Positions 24,407-33,678 of a stretch of DNA of 64,000 nt are shown piece after piece. The notes beneath the pieces are model-generated. The model searched no databases. It saw only the letters and a list, made by a program, of their open reading frames with translations, and had not been told where the DNA came from. Numbering within the stretch: the stretch's first letter is position 1; each line of letters starts with the position of its first letter. The translations under genes and the position numbers were made by a program. Location of the stretch: NCBI GenBank assembly GCA_963704545.1, contig OY969915.1, positions 1,736,001-1,800,000 on the forward strand. The letters run 5' to 3'. The stretch comes from VRUE01 sp963704545. GTDB lineage: Bacteria > Actinomycetota > Thermoleophilia > Solirubrobacterales > 70-9.

Positions 24407-25517
24407 CTTCGCTCCCCGCTGCCTCGATGGCCGCCGCCAGCTCCTGGTCGCGACCGGAGATCTCGCCGTCGAGCTTGCGCCGCAGGGCCTCCCGCAGACC
24501 CTGGCCGAGTGCCGGGCCCTGCGGAACCCCGGCCGTCATCAGGTCCGAACCGTCGATCTCGAGGCTCACCTCGCGCCACCCGGTCAGGTAGCGATCGAGC
24601 CACTCGGCGCCCAGGGCCCTGGCAAGGACCAGTTCGACCGGGTCGCGGCCTGCCGCCAGCTCCACTCCGTCGGAGGGCCGCTCGGGTCGCGCTTGCGCCA
24701 ACGCCTCCTCACCGCCCGGAGGCCCCAGGGCCGCCACGAGCAGCGAGCGCGGACGCGGCGCCACCCCACTCCAGGGCTCCGAGCCAAGTAGCTCCACGGT
24801 GCGGGATGTGAGCTCCGCACCGCCCGGTCGCAGCTCGACCAGCCCCCACTCCGCGAGCAGGGCGAAGGCTCGCGGCGCCTCGTCCTCCCCCGCGAGCCGG
24901 AGCAACTCGGCCTCCCGGCGGTCGTCCGAGACGGCGCCCAGATCCGCCTCGCTCAGGAGATCCGCCGTCTCCGGCTCGGGCTCGAAGCCGAAACGCGCCG
25001 CGTAGCGGGCGGCCCGGATCGCGCGGGTCGGGTCGTCCTCGAAGGAGCGCGGGTGGAGGATGCGCAGCAGTCCCGCCTCGAGGTCCTCTCGGCCGCCGTG
25101 CGGGTCGATCAGGCGCGGCTCGCCCCGCAGCGGAATCGCCATCGCGTTGATCGTGAAGTCGCGCCGGGCCAGATCGGCCTCGACGTGCTCAGCCGGCTCG
25201 ACCACCGGCAGCGCGCCCGGCCGCGGGTAACTCTCCGCGCGGGCGCTGGCGATGTCGACCTCGTGGCCGTCCAGCTTCACCTTTGCCGTGGAAAAGCGCT
25301 CGTGCGCGACGACCTCGGCGCCGAGCAGTCCCGCGAGGGCCGCGGCGTCGCCCTCGACGACGAGGTCGACGTCGGCGCGACCGCGGCCAAGGAGGAGATC
25401 GCGCACCGCACCGCCGACCAGGTAGACGGGCTCGGTCGCGACCTCGCGCACGGCGGCGAGCTCGGGGTGGACCCGCGCAAGCGCCTCGGCGAGGCTCTCG
25501 CCGGACTCCAGGGTCAT
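24393..25517 (-). CDS. tRNA nucleotidyltransferase/poly(A) polymerase-family protein
   Basis: 374 residues. The N-terminal class II nucleotidyltransferase head has GGAVRDLLLGRGRADVDLV with the catalytic Asp pair, ARRDFTINAMA, and DPTRAIRAARYAARFGF. The C-terminal half is a reduced, Ala/Glu-rich helical body. It could add CCA to tRNAs, or be a bacterial poly(A) polymerase or half-activity enzyme. An HD domain is not visible. The start ATG 25517 overlaps the hisF stop; the frame is open further upstream. Confidence 0.78.
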   Translation of the reverse strand: MTLESGESLAEALARVHPELAAVREVATEPVYLVGGAVRDLLLGRGRADVDLVVEGDAAALAGLLGAEVVAHERFSTAKVKLDGHEVDIASARAESYPRPGALPVVEPAEHVEADLARRDFTINAMAIPLRGEPRLIDPHGGREDLEAGLLRILHPRSFEDDPTRAIRAARYAARFGFEPEPETADLLSEADLGAVSDDRREAELLRLAGEDEAPRAFALLAEWGLVELRPGGAELTSRTVELLGSEPWSGVAPRPRSLLVAALGPPGGEEALAQARPERPSDGVELAAGRDPVELVLARALGAEWLDRYLTGWREVSLEIDGSDLMTAGVPQGPALGQGLREALRRKLDGEISGRDQELAAAIEAAGSEDGVA

Positions 25518-26281
25518 CAGAGGCGAACCGGGATGCCGTCGGCGGCGAGGCGCTCCTTCGCCTCGCGCACGCGGTACGTGCCGTAGTGGAAGATCGAGGC
25601 GCAGAGGACGGCATCGGCCCCGCCGTCTGCGATCGCCTCGCTCAAATGCTCGAGCGTGCCGGCGCCGCCCGAGGCGATCACCGGGACCGGGACCGCGTCG
25701 GCGACCGCGCGGGTCAGCTCGACGTCGTAACCGTCGTTGGTGCCATCGCGGTCCATGCTGGTCAGCAGCACCTCGCCGGCGCCGCGCTGCACCGCCTCGC
25801 GCGCCCACCCGACCGCGTCTCGCCCCTCCACCTTCCTACGGCCGCCGTTGACGTAGACGCCCCAGTAATCGCCTTCGCGCTTGGCGTCGATCGCGATCAC
25901 GACGCACTGGGCGCCGAAGTGGTCCGCCAGCTCGCCCAGCAGCTCGGGCCGCGCCAGAGCCGAGGAGTTGACCGAGACCTTGTCGGCGCCGGCGTCGAGC
26001 ACCGCCTGCGCGTCCTGCACCGAACGGATCCCACCGCCGATCGTGAAGGGGATGAAGACGTTGTCGGCGGTGCGTCGTGCGAGGTCGACGATCGTCTCGC
26101 GCTTCTCGTGCGAGGCGGTGATGTCGAGGAAGACCAGCTCGTCGGCGCCCTCGGCGTCGTAGCGCTCGGCCAGCTCGACCGGGTCGCCGGCGTCGCGCAG
26201 GCCGACGAAGTTGGTGCCCTTGACCACGCGACCGGCGTCTACGTCAAGACAGGGGATGACCCGCTTCAAAACCATGTCCAC
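25517..26281 (-). CDS. hisF: imidazole glycerol phosphate synthase, cyclase subunit
   Basis: 254 residues. With HisH converts PRFAR and glutamine-derived ammonia to IGP and AICAR. A half-barrel duplication with catalytic Asp in PCLDVDAGRVVKG and in SMDRDGTNDGYD. It follows hisA by 137 bases, the only real gap in the his operon, which holds hairpins E2 and E3. GTG/ATG choice at the N-terminus (MDMVLKR) is unimportant. Confidence 0.96.
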   Translation of the reverse strand: MDMVLKRVIPCLDVDAGRVVKGTNFVGLRDAGDPVELAERYDAEGADELVFLDITASHEKRETIVDLARRTADNVFIPFTIGGGIRSVQDAQAVLDAGADKVSVNSSALARPELLGELADHFGAQCVVIAIDAKREGDYWGVYVNGGRRKVEGRDAVGWAREAVQRGAGEVLLTSMDRDGTNDGYDVELTRAVADAVPVPVIASGGAGTLEHLSEAIADGGADAVLCASIFHYGTYRVREAKERLAADGIPVRL

Positions 26282-26299
26282 ACCCTAAACCGCCCTCGA

Positions 26300-26338
26300 T
26301 GTCGCATTTTCCTTCGCATAGCGACGGGAAGTGCGACA
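26300..26338. repeat. REP-like hairpin E2
   Basis: TGTCGCA (26300-26306) pairs with TGCGACA (26332-26338), and the stem continues through TTTTCC/GGGAAG with G-T pairs to a 13-base loop TTCGCATAGCGAC. It lies in the hisA-hisF gap, 31 bases from hairpin E3, which is very similar. Confidence 0.6.
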
Positions 26339-26368
26339 CCGACCCTTCGAGATCGCCAGACCGTAATC

Positions 26369-26411
26369 GCGGTCGCACCTACCTACGTATAGCGGCGGAA
26401 AATGCGACCGC
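26369..26411. repeat. REP-like hairpin E3
   Basis: GCGGTCGCA (26369-26377) pairs with TGCGACCGC (26403-26411) around an imperfect inner stem and a 13-base loop TACGTATAGCGGC. It ends 7 bases from the hisA stop codon. The loop core TATAGCG is shared with E2 (CATAGCG) and resembles E1 (TATATCG). Confidence 0.6.
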
Positions 26412-26418
26412 TTTGCAC

Positions 26419-27147
26419 TCAGGGGACACGCAAGGCGGCTATGGCATCGGCCACGGTGAATCGGCGCTCGTAGAGGGCTCGGCCGACTATCGCACCCTCC
26501 ACGTTGGGGGCCGCCTCGCGGGCCAGGGCATCGAGGTGATAGAGGTCGCCGACGCCGCCGGAGGCAATGACCCGAGCGTCGGTGGCGGCGGCGATTCGGG
26601 ACAGCTCCTCGATGGCGGGGCCTTCCATGGTTCCGTCTACCTCGATTGCGGTGCAGAGGAAGCGGGCTACGCCGCGCCGGCTTAGGTCGGCGACTGCATC
26701 GGCTACGTCGACGTCGCTGACCTCCATCCAGCCCGCCAGGGAGACCTTGCCGTCGCGGGCGTCGACGGAGACGACGACGCGCTCGCCGTGGGCCTCCAGC
26801 GCCGCAGCGAGGAACTCGGGGTCGCGCAGGGCCGCGGTGCCGATCACCACCCGCTCGGCGCCGGTATCCAGCACCGCGGTCACAGATGCGGCGTCGCGCA
26901 GGCCGCCGCCAACCTGGATCGGGCACTCGACCGCGCTTGCTATCCGCTCCACAGCGTCCAGGTTCCGGGGCTCGCCCGCCTTCGCGCCGTCAAGGTCGAC
27001 TACGTGGAGGAACTCCGCTCCTTCGCCGGCCCAGCGCTTCGCGGCGTCGACGGGGTCGGCGTCGTAGGCCGTCTCCCGCTCGTAGTCGCCCTGGGTCAGC
27101 CGCACGGCCTGGCCGCCGCGGATGTCGATCGCGGGATAGAGGATCAC
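26419..27147 (-). CDS. hisA: phosphoribosylformimino-AICAR-phosphate isomerase
   Basis: 242 residues. Isomerises ProFAR to PRFAR in histidine synthesis. The first catalytic Asp is in YPAIDIRGGQAVRLTQGD and the second in the FLCTAIEVDGTMEGP strand. Sequence alone does not prove whether it is the bifunctional PriA that also serves Trp synthesis in actinobacteria. No trpF is in the window, so dual function stays open. Confidence 0.94.
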   Translation of the reverse strand: MILYPAIDIRGGQAVRLTQGDYERETAYDADPVDAAKRWAGEGAEFLHVVDLDGAKAGEPRNLDAVERIASAVECPIQVGGGLRDAASVTAVLDTGAERVVIGTAALRDPEFLAAALEAHGERVVVSVDARDGKVSLAGWMEVSDVDVADAVADLSRRGVARFLCTAIEVDGTMEGPAIEELSRIAAATDARVIASGGVGDLYHLDALAREAAPNVEGAIVGRALYERRFTVADAIAALRVP

Positions 27148-27155
27148 GTCTATGC

Positions 27156-27785
27156 CTATGCCGGGACGGAGGCGCAGATGCCGGCGAAGTTGGAGAGCAG
27201 CCGCAACCCGGCGGCGCTCGACTTCTCCGGGTGGAACTGGACGCCGAAGACGTTGTCGCGCTCGGCCGCGCAGGCGAAGCGGGTGCCGTACTCCGCCGTG
27301 CCGAGCAGGTCGCCCGGCTCGGGGTGCGGCGCGAAGGAGTGGACGAGGTAGAAGGGCGTCTCCGACGCGATCCCCTCGGTCAGCCGTGACTCGCGCTCCC
27401 AGCGGACCGGCGACCAGCCGATGTGCGGAACCTTGAGCCCGGGCGCGTCGAGCTCGGCCACCCCGCCGGGCAGCAGGCCGAGGCCCTCCGCCCCACCCAG
27501 CTCCGTGGTCGAGTCGAAGAGCAGCTGCAACCCCAGGCAGATGCCGAGGATCGGCACGCCGGCCTCGCGGCGCTCGGCGATCAGCTCGTCGAGTCCCCGC
27601 TCGCGCACACCCGCCATCGCCTTCGGGAAGGCGCCGACACCGGGCAGGATCAGGCCGTCGGCGGCACGGATCGTGTCGGCGTCGCTGGCGATGGTCGCGG
27701 TCGCGCCGACGTGCTCGAGCGCCTTCTCGACCGAGCGCAGGTTGCCCATCCCGTAGTCGAGGATGCAGATGCGCGCATTACTCAC
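27156..27785 (-). CDS. hisH: imidazole glycerol phosphate synthase, glutaminase subunit
   Basis: 209 residues, class I glutamine amidotransferase. Nucleophile Cys in GICLGLQLLFDS, catalytic His-Glu in FGVQFHPEKSS, oxyanion strand in PGVGAFPKAM. It supplies ammonia to HisF. I chose GTG 27785 (SNARICILDYGMGN), which overlaps the hisB stop by 8 bases; longer readings would run back through hisB. Confidence 0.95.
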   Translation of the reverse strand: MSNARICILDYGMGNLRSVEKALEHVGATATIASDADTIRAADGLILPGVGAFPKAMAGVRERGLDELIAERREAGVPILGICLGLQLLFDSTTELGGAEGLGLLPGGVAELDAPGLKVPHIGWSPVRWERESRLTEGIASETPFYLVHSFAPHPEPGDLLGTAEYGTRFACAAERDNVFGVQFHPEKSSAAGLRLLSNFAGICASVPA

Positions 27786-28368
27786 TGAGGGTCCCCTTGG
27801 TCGACGGAACGCCGCTCTCGTCGGGATCGATGGAGACCGCCACCCGCAGCGCACGGGCGAAGGCCTTGAAGCAGGCCTCGATCATGTGGTGCGCGTTGGT
27901 CCCGTAGCGGACCGAGACGTGCAGGGTCAGCTTGGCGCTGTTGGAGACGGCGCGGAAGAACTCCTCGGCGAGCTCGGTGTCGAAGCCGGCGATCGAGGTC
28001 GTCGGTAGGTCGGCGTCGAAGACGCAGTGCGGCCGGCCCGAGATGTCGATCGCGCACTCGGCCAGCGACTCGTCCATCGGCACCACGGCCGAGCCGTAGC
28101 GCCGGATCCCGGCACGGTCGCCGAGCGCCTCGTCGAGCGCCTGGCCGAGCACGATCCCGACGTCCTCCACCGTGTGGTGGGCACCGGTCTCCAGATCGCC
28201 GTTCGCCTCGACCTTCAGCCCCAGCTTGCCATGGCGGGCGAGCAGGTCCAGCATGTGGTCGAGGAAGCCGACCCCGGTCGCCGAGCTCGACTCGCCCCCG
28301 TCGAGGTCGAGGGAGAGGCGGATCTGCGTCTCGGCCGTGCTGCGCTCTTTCGATGCGGTTCTGCTCAT
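27778..28368 (-). CDS. hisB: imidazoleglycerol-phosphate dehydratase
   Basis: 196 residues, the monofunctional enzyme. The Mn-binding motifs are GFLDHMLDLLARHG and GAHHTVEDVGI, then DISGRPH and NAHHMIEACFKAFARALR. The HisN-type phosphatase domain found fused in E. coli is absent, so histidinol phosphatase must be elsewhere. It overlaps the hisD stop by 4 bases. Confidence 0.96.
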   Translation of the reverse strand: MSRTASKERSTAETQIRLSLDLDGGESSSATGVGFLDHMLDLLARHGKLGLKVEANGDLETGAHHTVEDVGIVLGQALDEALGDRAGIRRYGSAVVPMDESLAECAIDISGRPHCVFDADLPTTSIAGFDTELAEEFFRAVSNSAKLTLHVSVRYGTNAHHMIEACFKAFARALRVAVSIDPDESGVPSTKGTLSE

Positions 28369-29636
28369 TGCTCGGTCCTAATCATCGCCGACTCGCCATG
28401 GACGGGGAATCCCTCGGCGCGGGCGATGCGGTCGACGTGTGGTGCAAGCTTCGCCGCGGCCTCGGCGGAGACCTCCACGGTGGAGATCTTGCGGCGGAAG
28501 ACACTGGGCCCAAGCGGGCCCGAGAAGCGACCTGCGCCCCCGGTCGGCAGGACGTGGTTGGAGCCGGCCGCGTAGTCGCCGAAGGCGGTGGCGCCGTAGC
28601 GACCGGCGAATACGCAGCCGGCGGTGGTGACGCGATCGGCGAGAAGCGCCGCGTCCTCCCCGAAGAGCTCGAGGTGCTCGGGCGCGAAAGCGTTGGCAAG
28701 GTCGATCGCGTCGCTGAGGTCGGGAACCTGAACCAGCGCCAGCGGTGCATCGCCAACGCCCTGTCTCTCGCTCGCGACGCGCGAGGTCGCAGCTGCGACC
28801 GCCTGCAGCACCGCCTCCTCGACCGCGACAGCGACAAGAGGTCCCTCCGCTCCGTGCTCGGCCTGAGCACAGAGATCGAGCGCCGCCCACTCTGGATCGG
28901 TGCCGTCGCCGGCAACCAGCATCAGCTCCGACGGCCCGGCGAGGGAGTCGATCCCCACAACCCCGGAGACGACCCGCTTTGCCTCGCGCACCCAGGCGTT
29001 GCCGGGTCCCGCCACGACATCGACCGCAGCAATCGTCTCGGTGCCATAGGCAAGGGCAAAGATCGCCTGAGCACCACCCATTGCGTAGATCTCATCGATC
29101 CCACACAGCTCGGCGGTGGCTAGCACGAGCGGATTGAGCAACCCATCGGGGCCCGGTGGCGAAGCGAGCGCCAACCGGTCCACCCCGGCAACCCGCGCCG
29201 GGATCGCGCACATCAGCACGCTCGAGGGATAGGCGGCTCGCCCTCCGGGTGCGTATAGACCGGCGGCACCAACCGACACCTCACGGATCTTCACGCTCTG
29301 TCCCTGTGGCAGCTCGATGGTTTGCGGCGACGAGGCGACCTGAGCCTCGGCGACCGCTTGCACGTTCGCTGCGGCCAGCTCGAGCGACTCGCGCATACCT
29401 GGATCGAGCTCGGCAAGCGCTTGCGCGGCGACTCCTGACTCAACCTGCAGAGCAGTCGGCGGACTCTCAGAGGCATCGAAACGAGCAGTGAGGCTCAAAA
29501 CCGCCTCGTCGCCGCTCTCGCGAACCTCACGTTCGATCGAGGCAACCTCGACGTCGACGGCCGTCTCGGCGGTCCAGCTACGAATCGCGGTAGCAGTCGC
29601 GGTCGCTCCCTCCCACTCGAAGCGACGCGGTCTCAT
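28365..29636 (-). CDS. hisD: histidinol dehydrogenase
   Basis: 423 residues. Oxidises histidinol to histidine in two NAD-dependent steps at a zinc site. AGPGNAWVREAKR, GIDSLAGPSELML, the catalytic NAFAPEHLELFGEDA and the SNHVLPTGG-like segment (AAGSNHVLPTGGAGRF) are present. Coupled to hisG on one side and hisB on the other. Confidence 0.96.
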   Translation of the reverse strand: MRPRRFEWEGATATATAIRSWTAETAVDVEVASIEREVRESGDEAVLSLTARFDASESPPTALQVESGVAAQALAELDPGMRESLELAAANVQAVAEAQVASSPQTIELPQGQSVKIREVSVGAAGLYAPGGRAAYPSSVLMCAIPARVAGVDRLALASPPGPDGLLNPLVLATAELCGIDEIYAMGGAQAIFALAYGTETIAAVDVVAGPGNAWVREAKRVVSGVVGIDSLAGPSELMLVAGDGTDPEWAALDLCAQAEHGAEGPLVAVAVEEAVLQAVAAATSRVASERQGVGDAPLALVQVPDLSDAIDLANAFAPEHLELFGEDAALLADRVTTAGCVFAGRYGATAFGDYAAGSNHVLPTGGAGRFSGPLGPSVFRRKISTVEVSAEAAAKLAPHVDRIARAEGFPVHGESAMIRTEQ

Positions 29637-30313
29637 CGTCCGAGGTTTTCCCGCAGCTTCGCCGTCAAGTCATCCACCTCAGCCGCCCGCAGCTTGTGAG
29701 CCACCCGGTTGGCGACGAACCTCGCCGTGCACTCGAGGATCTCCTCGCGCACCTCGAGGTCGTTCTCTTCCAGCGTGCGGCCGGTCGCGACCAGGTCGAC
29801 GATGCCGTCGGCGAGGCCGATCAGGGGCGCCAGCTCGACCGAACCCTTGACCTCGATCACCTCGACCTGCCGGCCGGTCGACTCGAAGTGGCGTTCCGCC
29901 GTGCGCGGGTACTTGGTCGCGATCCGCATCATCCCCAGGCGGCGCTGGGACTCGCCCAGACTCTCGTCCCCCTTGCGGGCGGCGAGCACCATGCGGCAGC
30001 GGCCGAAGCCGAGGTCGAGCAGCTCGTAGACGACCCGGTCGGCCTGCTCGAGCAGCACGTCCTTGCCGGTGATGCCGACGTCGGCGGCGCCGGCCTCGAC
30101 GTAGGTCGGTACGTCGGAGGGGCGCATGGTCACCAGCGTGATCCCCTTCGTCTCGAAGATCAGCGAGCGCGACTCGCCGCGCACCTCGCTCGTATCGATG
30201 CCGATCGCGTCGAGCACGTCGAGCGTCTCGCCGAGCAGGGCGCCGCGCGGCACCGCCAGCTTCAGCGGTCCCTCGGCCTTGGCGTGACCCAGTCCGGCGA
30301 CCTCAACGCTCAC
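29633..30313 (-). CDS. hisG: ATP phosphoribosyltransferase, short form (HisG-S)
   Basis: 226 residues. First and feedback-controlled step of histidine synthesis. It has LKLAVPRGALLGETLDVL, EAGAADVGITGKDVL and the PRPP loop around VDLVATGRTLEENDL. The C-terminal ACT-like regulatory domain of the long form is missing, consistent with the hisZ gene immediately upstream. A C-terminal tail of about 20 residues (AEVDDLTAKLRENL) is predicted helical. Confidence 0.95.
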   Translation of the reverse strand: MSVEVAGLGHAKAEGPLKLAVPRGALLGETLDVLDAIGIDTSEVRGESRSLIFETKGITLVTMRPSDVPTYVEAGAADVGITGKDVLLEQADRVVYELLDLGFGRCRMVLAARKGDESLGESQRRLGMMRIATKYPRTAERHFESTGRQVEVIEVKGSVELAPLIGLADGIVDLVATGRTLEENDLEVREEILECTARFVANRVAHKLRAAEVDDLTAKLRENLGR

Positions 30314-31302
30314 GACCCCTCCACCCCGCGCGCCTCCTCCATCTGGGCGACGTGCACCCGCTCCAGGTACAGGGCGAACCCCGCCGCCGGCAGGTCGAGG
30401 CCGAAGCGCTTGAGCAGGCCGTCGTAGCGACCGCCGCCGCCGAGGACGTGGCCGATCGCCGGGTCATAGACCTCGAGGATCGCGCCGCTGTAGTAGCCGA
30501 GGTCGCGCAGCAGCCCGAGGTCGATCTGGACGCGGTCGGCGACACCGCGCGCCTCCAGTGCCTCGACGGTCTCGCCGATCCGGGCCGTGGCCCGCTCGAC
30601 CGCGGCGCCCCCCAGCGAGCGCGCCTCCTCGAGCACCTCCTTGCCGCCGCGCAGCTGCGAGAGCGCGACGCAGGTGGCGACCTGTTCGTCGCCGATTCCG
30701 TCGAGCTCGGAGAGCTCGGCCTCGAGCCCGACCAGGTCGTGGGCGGCGAGCCGGCCGAGCACCGAGTCGCGGGCCTCGCCCTCGACGCCCAGCTCGCTGA
30801 GCAGCTGACGGAAGAGATCGGAGTCGCCGAGGCCGATCACGGCGCGGTTCAGCCCGGCGGCGTCGAGCGTCGCCTCCAGCACGTCGACCACCTCGGCGGT
30901 GCCCTCCGGCGCGGGCGCCCCGATCAGCTCGACGCCGGCCTGGGCGAACTCGCGCATCTGGCCGCGCTGCGGACGCACGGCGCGGAAGGCGTTGGCGAGG
31001 TAGCAGAGGCGGATCGGCGGCTCGGCACCGGCGTAGCGGCTGGCTACGAGGCGGGCGATCGGCACGGTCATGTCGGAGCGCAGGGCGAGCAGGTCGCCGC
31101 GCTCGTCGAAGAAACGGTAGGCGGAGGCGGCGGTGCGGCCGTCGCCTCGCGCCATCACCTCGTCGTACTCGATCGCCGGCGTCGCGACCTCGCCGTAGCC
31201 ACGACTCTCGAAGACCTCGATCATCGCCAGGTGCAGCCGGCGAAGCTCGCGCATCTCGTCGGGCAGCACGTCGCGGGTGCCTGGGGGTATCGGGTGGATC
31301 AT
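30310..31302 (-). CDS. hisZ: ATP phosphoribosyltransferase regulatory subunit
   Basis: 330 residues, a histidyl-tRNA-synthetase paralogue. The class II core is recognisable from PPGTRDVLPDEM, RSDMTVPIARLVASRY and LGGGGRYDGLLKRFG. The anticodon-binding domain is missing, and the gene is fused by overlap to the short hisG. Together these make HisZ, which carries His feedback for HisG-S, rather than a true HisRS. It is the first gene of the his operon and starts 36 bases after murA. Confidence 0.93.
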   Translation of the reverse strand: MIHPIPPGTRDVLPDEMRELRRLHLAMIEVFESRGYGEVATPAIEYDEVMARGDGRTAASAYRFFDERGDLLALRSDMTVPIARLVASRYAGAEPPIRLCYLANAFRAVRPQRGQMREFAQAGVELIGAPAPEGTAEVVDVLEATLDAAGLNRAVIGLGDSDLFRQLLSELGVEGEARDSVLGRLAAHDLVGLEAELSELDGIGDEQVATCVALSQLRGGKEVLEEARSLGGAAVERATARIGETVEALEARGVADRVQIDLGLLRDLGYYSGAILEVYDPAIGHVLGGGGRYDGLLKRFGLDLPAAGFALYLERVHVAQMEEARGVEGS

Positions 31303-31338
31303 CCGCCGGACCTTACGAGAGCGGGCGGGAAAGCCCTG

Positions 31339-32640
31339 CTAGGCAGGGACCTCTGACGAGCGCCGTTCAATCTGCGCTCCGAGCCCGCGCAGGCGCTCGT
31401 CGATCTGCTCGTAGCCGCGGTCGATCTGGCGGATGTTGCCGATCTCCGAGGTGCCGTCGGCTGCCAGCGCGGCGATGAGCATGGCCATCCCGGCCCGGAT
31501 GTCGGGACTCTCGACGCGTTCGCCGTGAAGCCGGCTCGGACCGCTGACGATCGCCCTGTGGGGATCGCAAAGCGTGATCCGAGCGCCCATCGCGACCAGC
31601 TTGTCGACGAAGAAGAGGCGGTTCTCGAACATCTTCTCGAAGATCAGGATCTCGCCGTCGGCCTGGGTGGCGAGGGCGAGGGCGATCGAGGTGAGGTCGG
31701 CGGGAAAGGCCGGCCAGGGGCCGTCCTCGATCTTGGGGATCGCGTCGCCGAGGTCGGCCTGGATGCGCAGGCGCTGTCCAGGCGGGACGAGCATGTCGCT
31801 GCCTTTGATCTCCGAGTTCAGGCCGAGACGACGGAACTGGCGCCGCACCATCAGCAGGTCGGCGGGCTCGACGTCGCGGATGCGCAGCTCGCCCCCCGTT
31901 GCCGCGGCCAGCGCCATGAAGCTGCCAACCTCGATGTGGTCGGCGCAGATCGTGTGCCTGGCGCCACCGAGCTTGTCGCGACCGTGGACGGTCATCACGT
32001 TGGAGCCGATCCCGGAGACCTCGGCCCCCATCGCACTCAGCAGCCGGGCGAGATCCTGCACGTGCGGCTCGCAGGCGGCGTTGGAGATCGTCGTCGGGCC
32101 CGGCGTCAGCGCCGCCGCCATCAGGGCGTTCTCCGTCCCCATCACCGAGGGCTCGTCCATGAAGATGTGGCAGGGGCGCAACCCACCGGTGGGCGCCTTG
32201 ACCTCGATCCAGCGATCGCCGTCGACCGTGGCGCCGAGGTCGGTGAAGGCATCGAGGTGCGCGTCGAGGCGGCGGCGGCCGATGAAATCGCCGCCGGGGG
32301 GCGGCATCCGGGCCTCGCCGAAGCGGGCCAGCAGCGGGCCGGCGAGCAGGAAAGAGGCGCGGATCTGCTTCGAGAGCTCCTCGTCGACGGCCACCTCGAC
32401 GACCCCGGCCGCGCAGAGGCGGATGCTGTTGTCCCCGGTCCACTCGACCTCGACCCCGAGCTGCTCGAGCAGCGAGACCTGCGCTTCGGTGTCGCGAATG
32501 CGCGGCACACGATCGAGCAGCAGCTCCTCCTCGGTCAGCAGGCAGGCGGCGAGGATCGGCAGGGCCGCGTTCTTGTTGCCGGCGACGGTGAGCTCACCGG
32601 AGAGCGGCACGCCGCCCTGGATGACGAATTTCTCGCTCAT
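31339..32640 (-). CDS. murA: UDP-N-acetylglucosamine 1-carboxyvinyltransferase with Asp at the catalytic Cys position
   Basis: 433 residues. First committed step of peptidoglycan synthesis, adding enolpyruvate from PEP to UDP-GlcNAc. Motifs GNKNAALPILAACLL (21-35), the RASFLLAGPLLARFG helix, and the loop PPPGGDFIGRRRLDAHL. Residue 118 of this loop is Asp where E. coli has Cys115, the target of fosfomycin. The same Cys-to-Asp exchange gives natural resistance in Mycobacterium and Chlamydia MurA. It is divergent from the hydrolase gene, with 23 bases between starts. Confidence 0.96.
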   Translation of the reverse strand: MSEKFVIQGGVPLSGELTVAGNKNAALPILAACLLTEEELLLDRVPRIRDTEAQVSLLEQLGVEVEWTGDNSIRLCAAGVVEVAVDEELSKQIRASFLLAGPLLARFGEARMPPPGGDFIGRRRLDAHLDAFTDLGATVDGDRWIEVKAPTGGLRPCHIFMDEPSVMGTENALMAAALTPGPTTISNAACEPHVQDLARLLSAMGAEVSGIGSNVMTVHGRDKLGGARHTICADHIEVGSFMALAAATGGELRIRDVEPADLLMVRRQFRRLGLNSEIKGSDMLVPPGQRLRIQADLGDAIPKIEDGPWPAFPADLTSIALALATQADGEILIFEKMFENRLFFVDKLVAMGARITLCDPHRAIVSGPSRLHGERVESPDIRAGMAMLIAALAADGTSEIGNIRQIDRGYEQIDERLRGLGAQIERRSSEVPA

Positions 32641-32663
32641 GCTCGGCTAGGGTAACGACCGGC

Positions 32664-33599
32664 ATGGGGAGAAGCTGGAAGATCCTGATCGGCGTCGTCG
32701 CGGCGGTGGTCGTGCTGCTCGGCCTCAACACGCTCATCCTCCAGCAGGAAACCAAGCCGGCGGGCGTGACCGAACCCGGGGGGAGGATCCTCGACCTCCA
32801 GGGTGGCGAGCTCGAGGTCGTCGAACGGGGGCCGAGAAGCGGCAGCCCGATCGTCCTCGTCCACTGCTTCAGCTGCGCGATCAACTACTGGAACGGGATG
32901 ATCCCCATCCTCGCCCGTACTCACCGCGTCATCGCCGTCGACCTGCTCGGTCACGGGGGATCGGAAAAGCCGACCTCGGGCTACACCGTTCCCAATCAGG
33001 CCGACCTGGTGGCTGAGGCCCTGGGACAGCTGGGAGTTCGCGACGCGGTGGTCGCCGGGCACTCCCTTGGCGGATCCGTGGTAACCGCCCTCGCCGAACG
33101 CTCACCCGACCTGGTCAGGAAGGTGATGATCCTCGACACACCGCCCGATCACTCCGGCAGCAGCCTCGGACTGGTGGCCAAGCTGGGCTTCGCTCCGGTG
33201 ATCGGCGAGTTCTTCTGGCGCGTCAAGCCGGACTTCGCGGTGAAGCGGGGGCTCGAGGTTGCCTTTGCGCCCGGCTTCGACGTACCCGACGAATTCGTCG
33301 AAGACGTCAAGCGGATGACGTACAGCTCCTACCACGACTCCCCGCTCGGCTCCGAGGACTACACCGAGGAAAAGCCCCTTAGCCAGCGGATGAGGGAAAG
33401 CGGTCAGCCGCTGCTCGTGATCATGGGGGCCGAGGAGCAGATCATCAACGATCCGGCCGAGCGCCTGGCCGAATACCGCGCCACGGTTCCGGGCGTGCGG
33501 ACCAAGCTGATCGCCGGTGTCGGACACTCGCCCAACGTCGAGGCGCCGGCGAAGACCGCCGCCCTGGTGCTCGCGTTTGCCGATGAGAAACCGCATTAG
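32664..33599 (+). CDS. membrane-anchored alpha/beta hydrolase
   Basis: 311 residues. A single N-terminal helix (ILIGVVAAVVVLLGLNTLIL, 7-26) anchors an exterior alpha/beta hydrolase. Oxyanion region LVHCFSCAINYW, nucleophile Ser in AGHSLGGSVV, and a C-terminal His in GVGHSPNVEAPAK. The acid residue is probably Asp in EEQIINDPAERL. The substrate is unknown. Only 23 bases separate its start from murA, with a TAGGGT box 10 bases before ATG, so a leaderless transcript is likely. Confidence 0.8.
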   Translation: MGRSWKILIGVVAAVVVLLGLNTLILQQETKPAGVTEPGGRILDLQGGELEVVERGPRSGSPIVLVHCFSCAINYWNGMIPILARTHRVIAVDLLGHGGSEKPTSGYTVPNQADLVAEALGQLGVRDAVVAGHSLGGSVVTALAERSPDLVRKVMILDTPPDHSGSSLGLVAKLGFAPVIGEFFWRVKPDFAVKRGLEVAFAPGFDVPDEFVEDVKRMTYSSYHDSPLGSEDYTEEKPLSQRMRESGQPLLVIMGAEEQIINDPAERLAEYRATVPGVRTKLIAGVGHSPNVEAPAKTAALVLAFADEKPH

Positions 33600-33678
33600 A
33601 ATGCCGTTTTTCGCCACCGCATGCAAGAAGCTCTGCAATCTGGGCGTTCCATCCGGAGACCCCCGTACAGTCGAACCT

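Noticed and set aside
30310..31302. Histidyl-tRNA synthetase (hisS)
   Set aside because: The class II core is present but the anticodon-binding domain is missing, and the gene overlaps a short hisG, so HisZ fits better.
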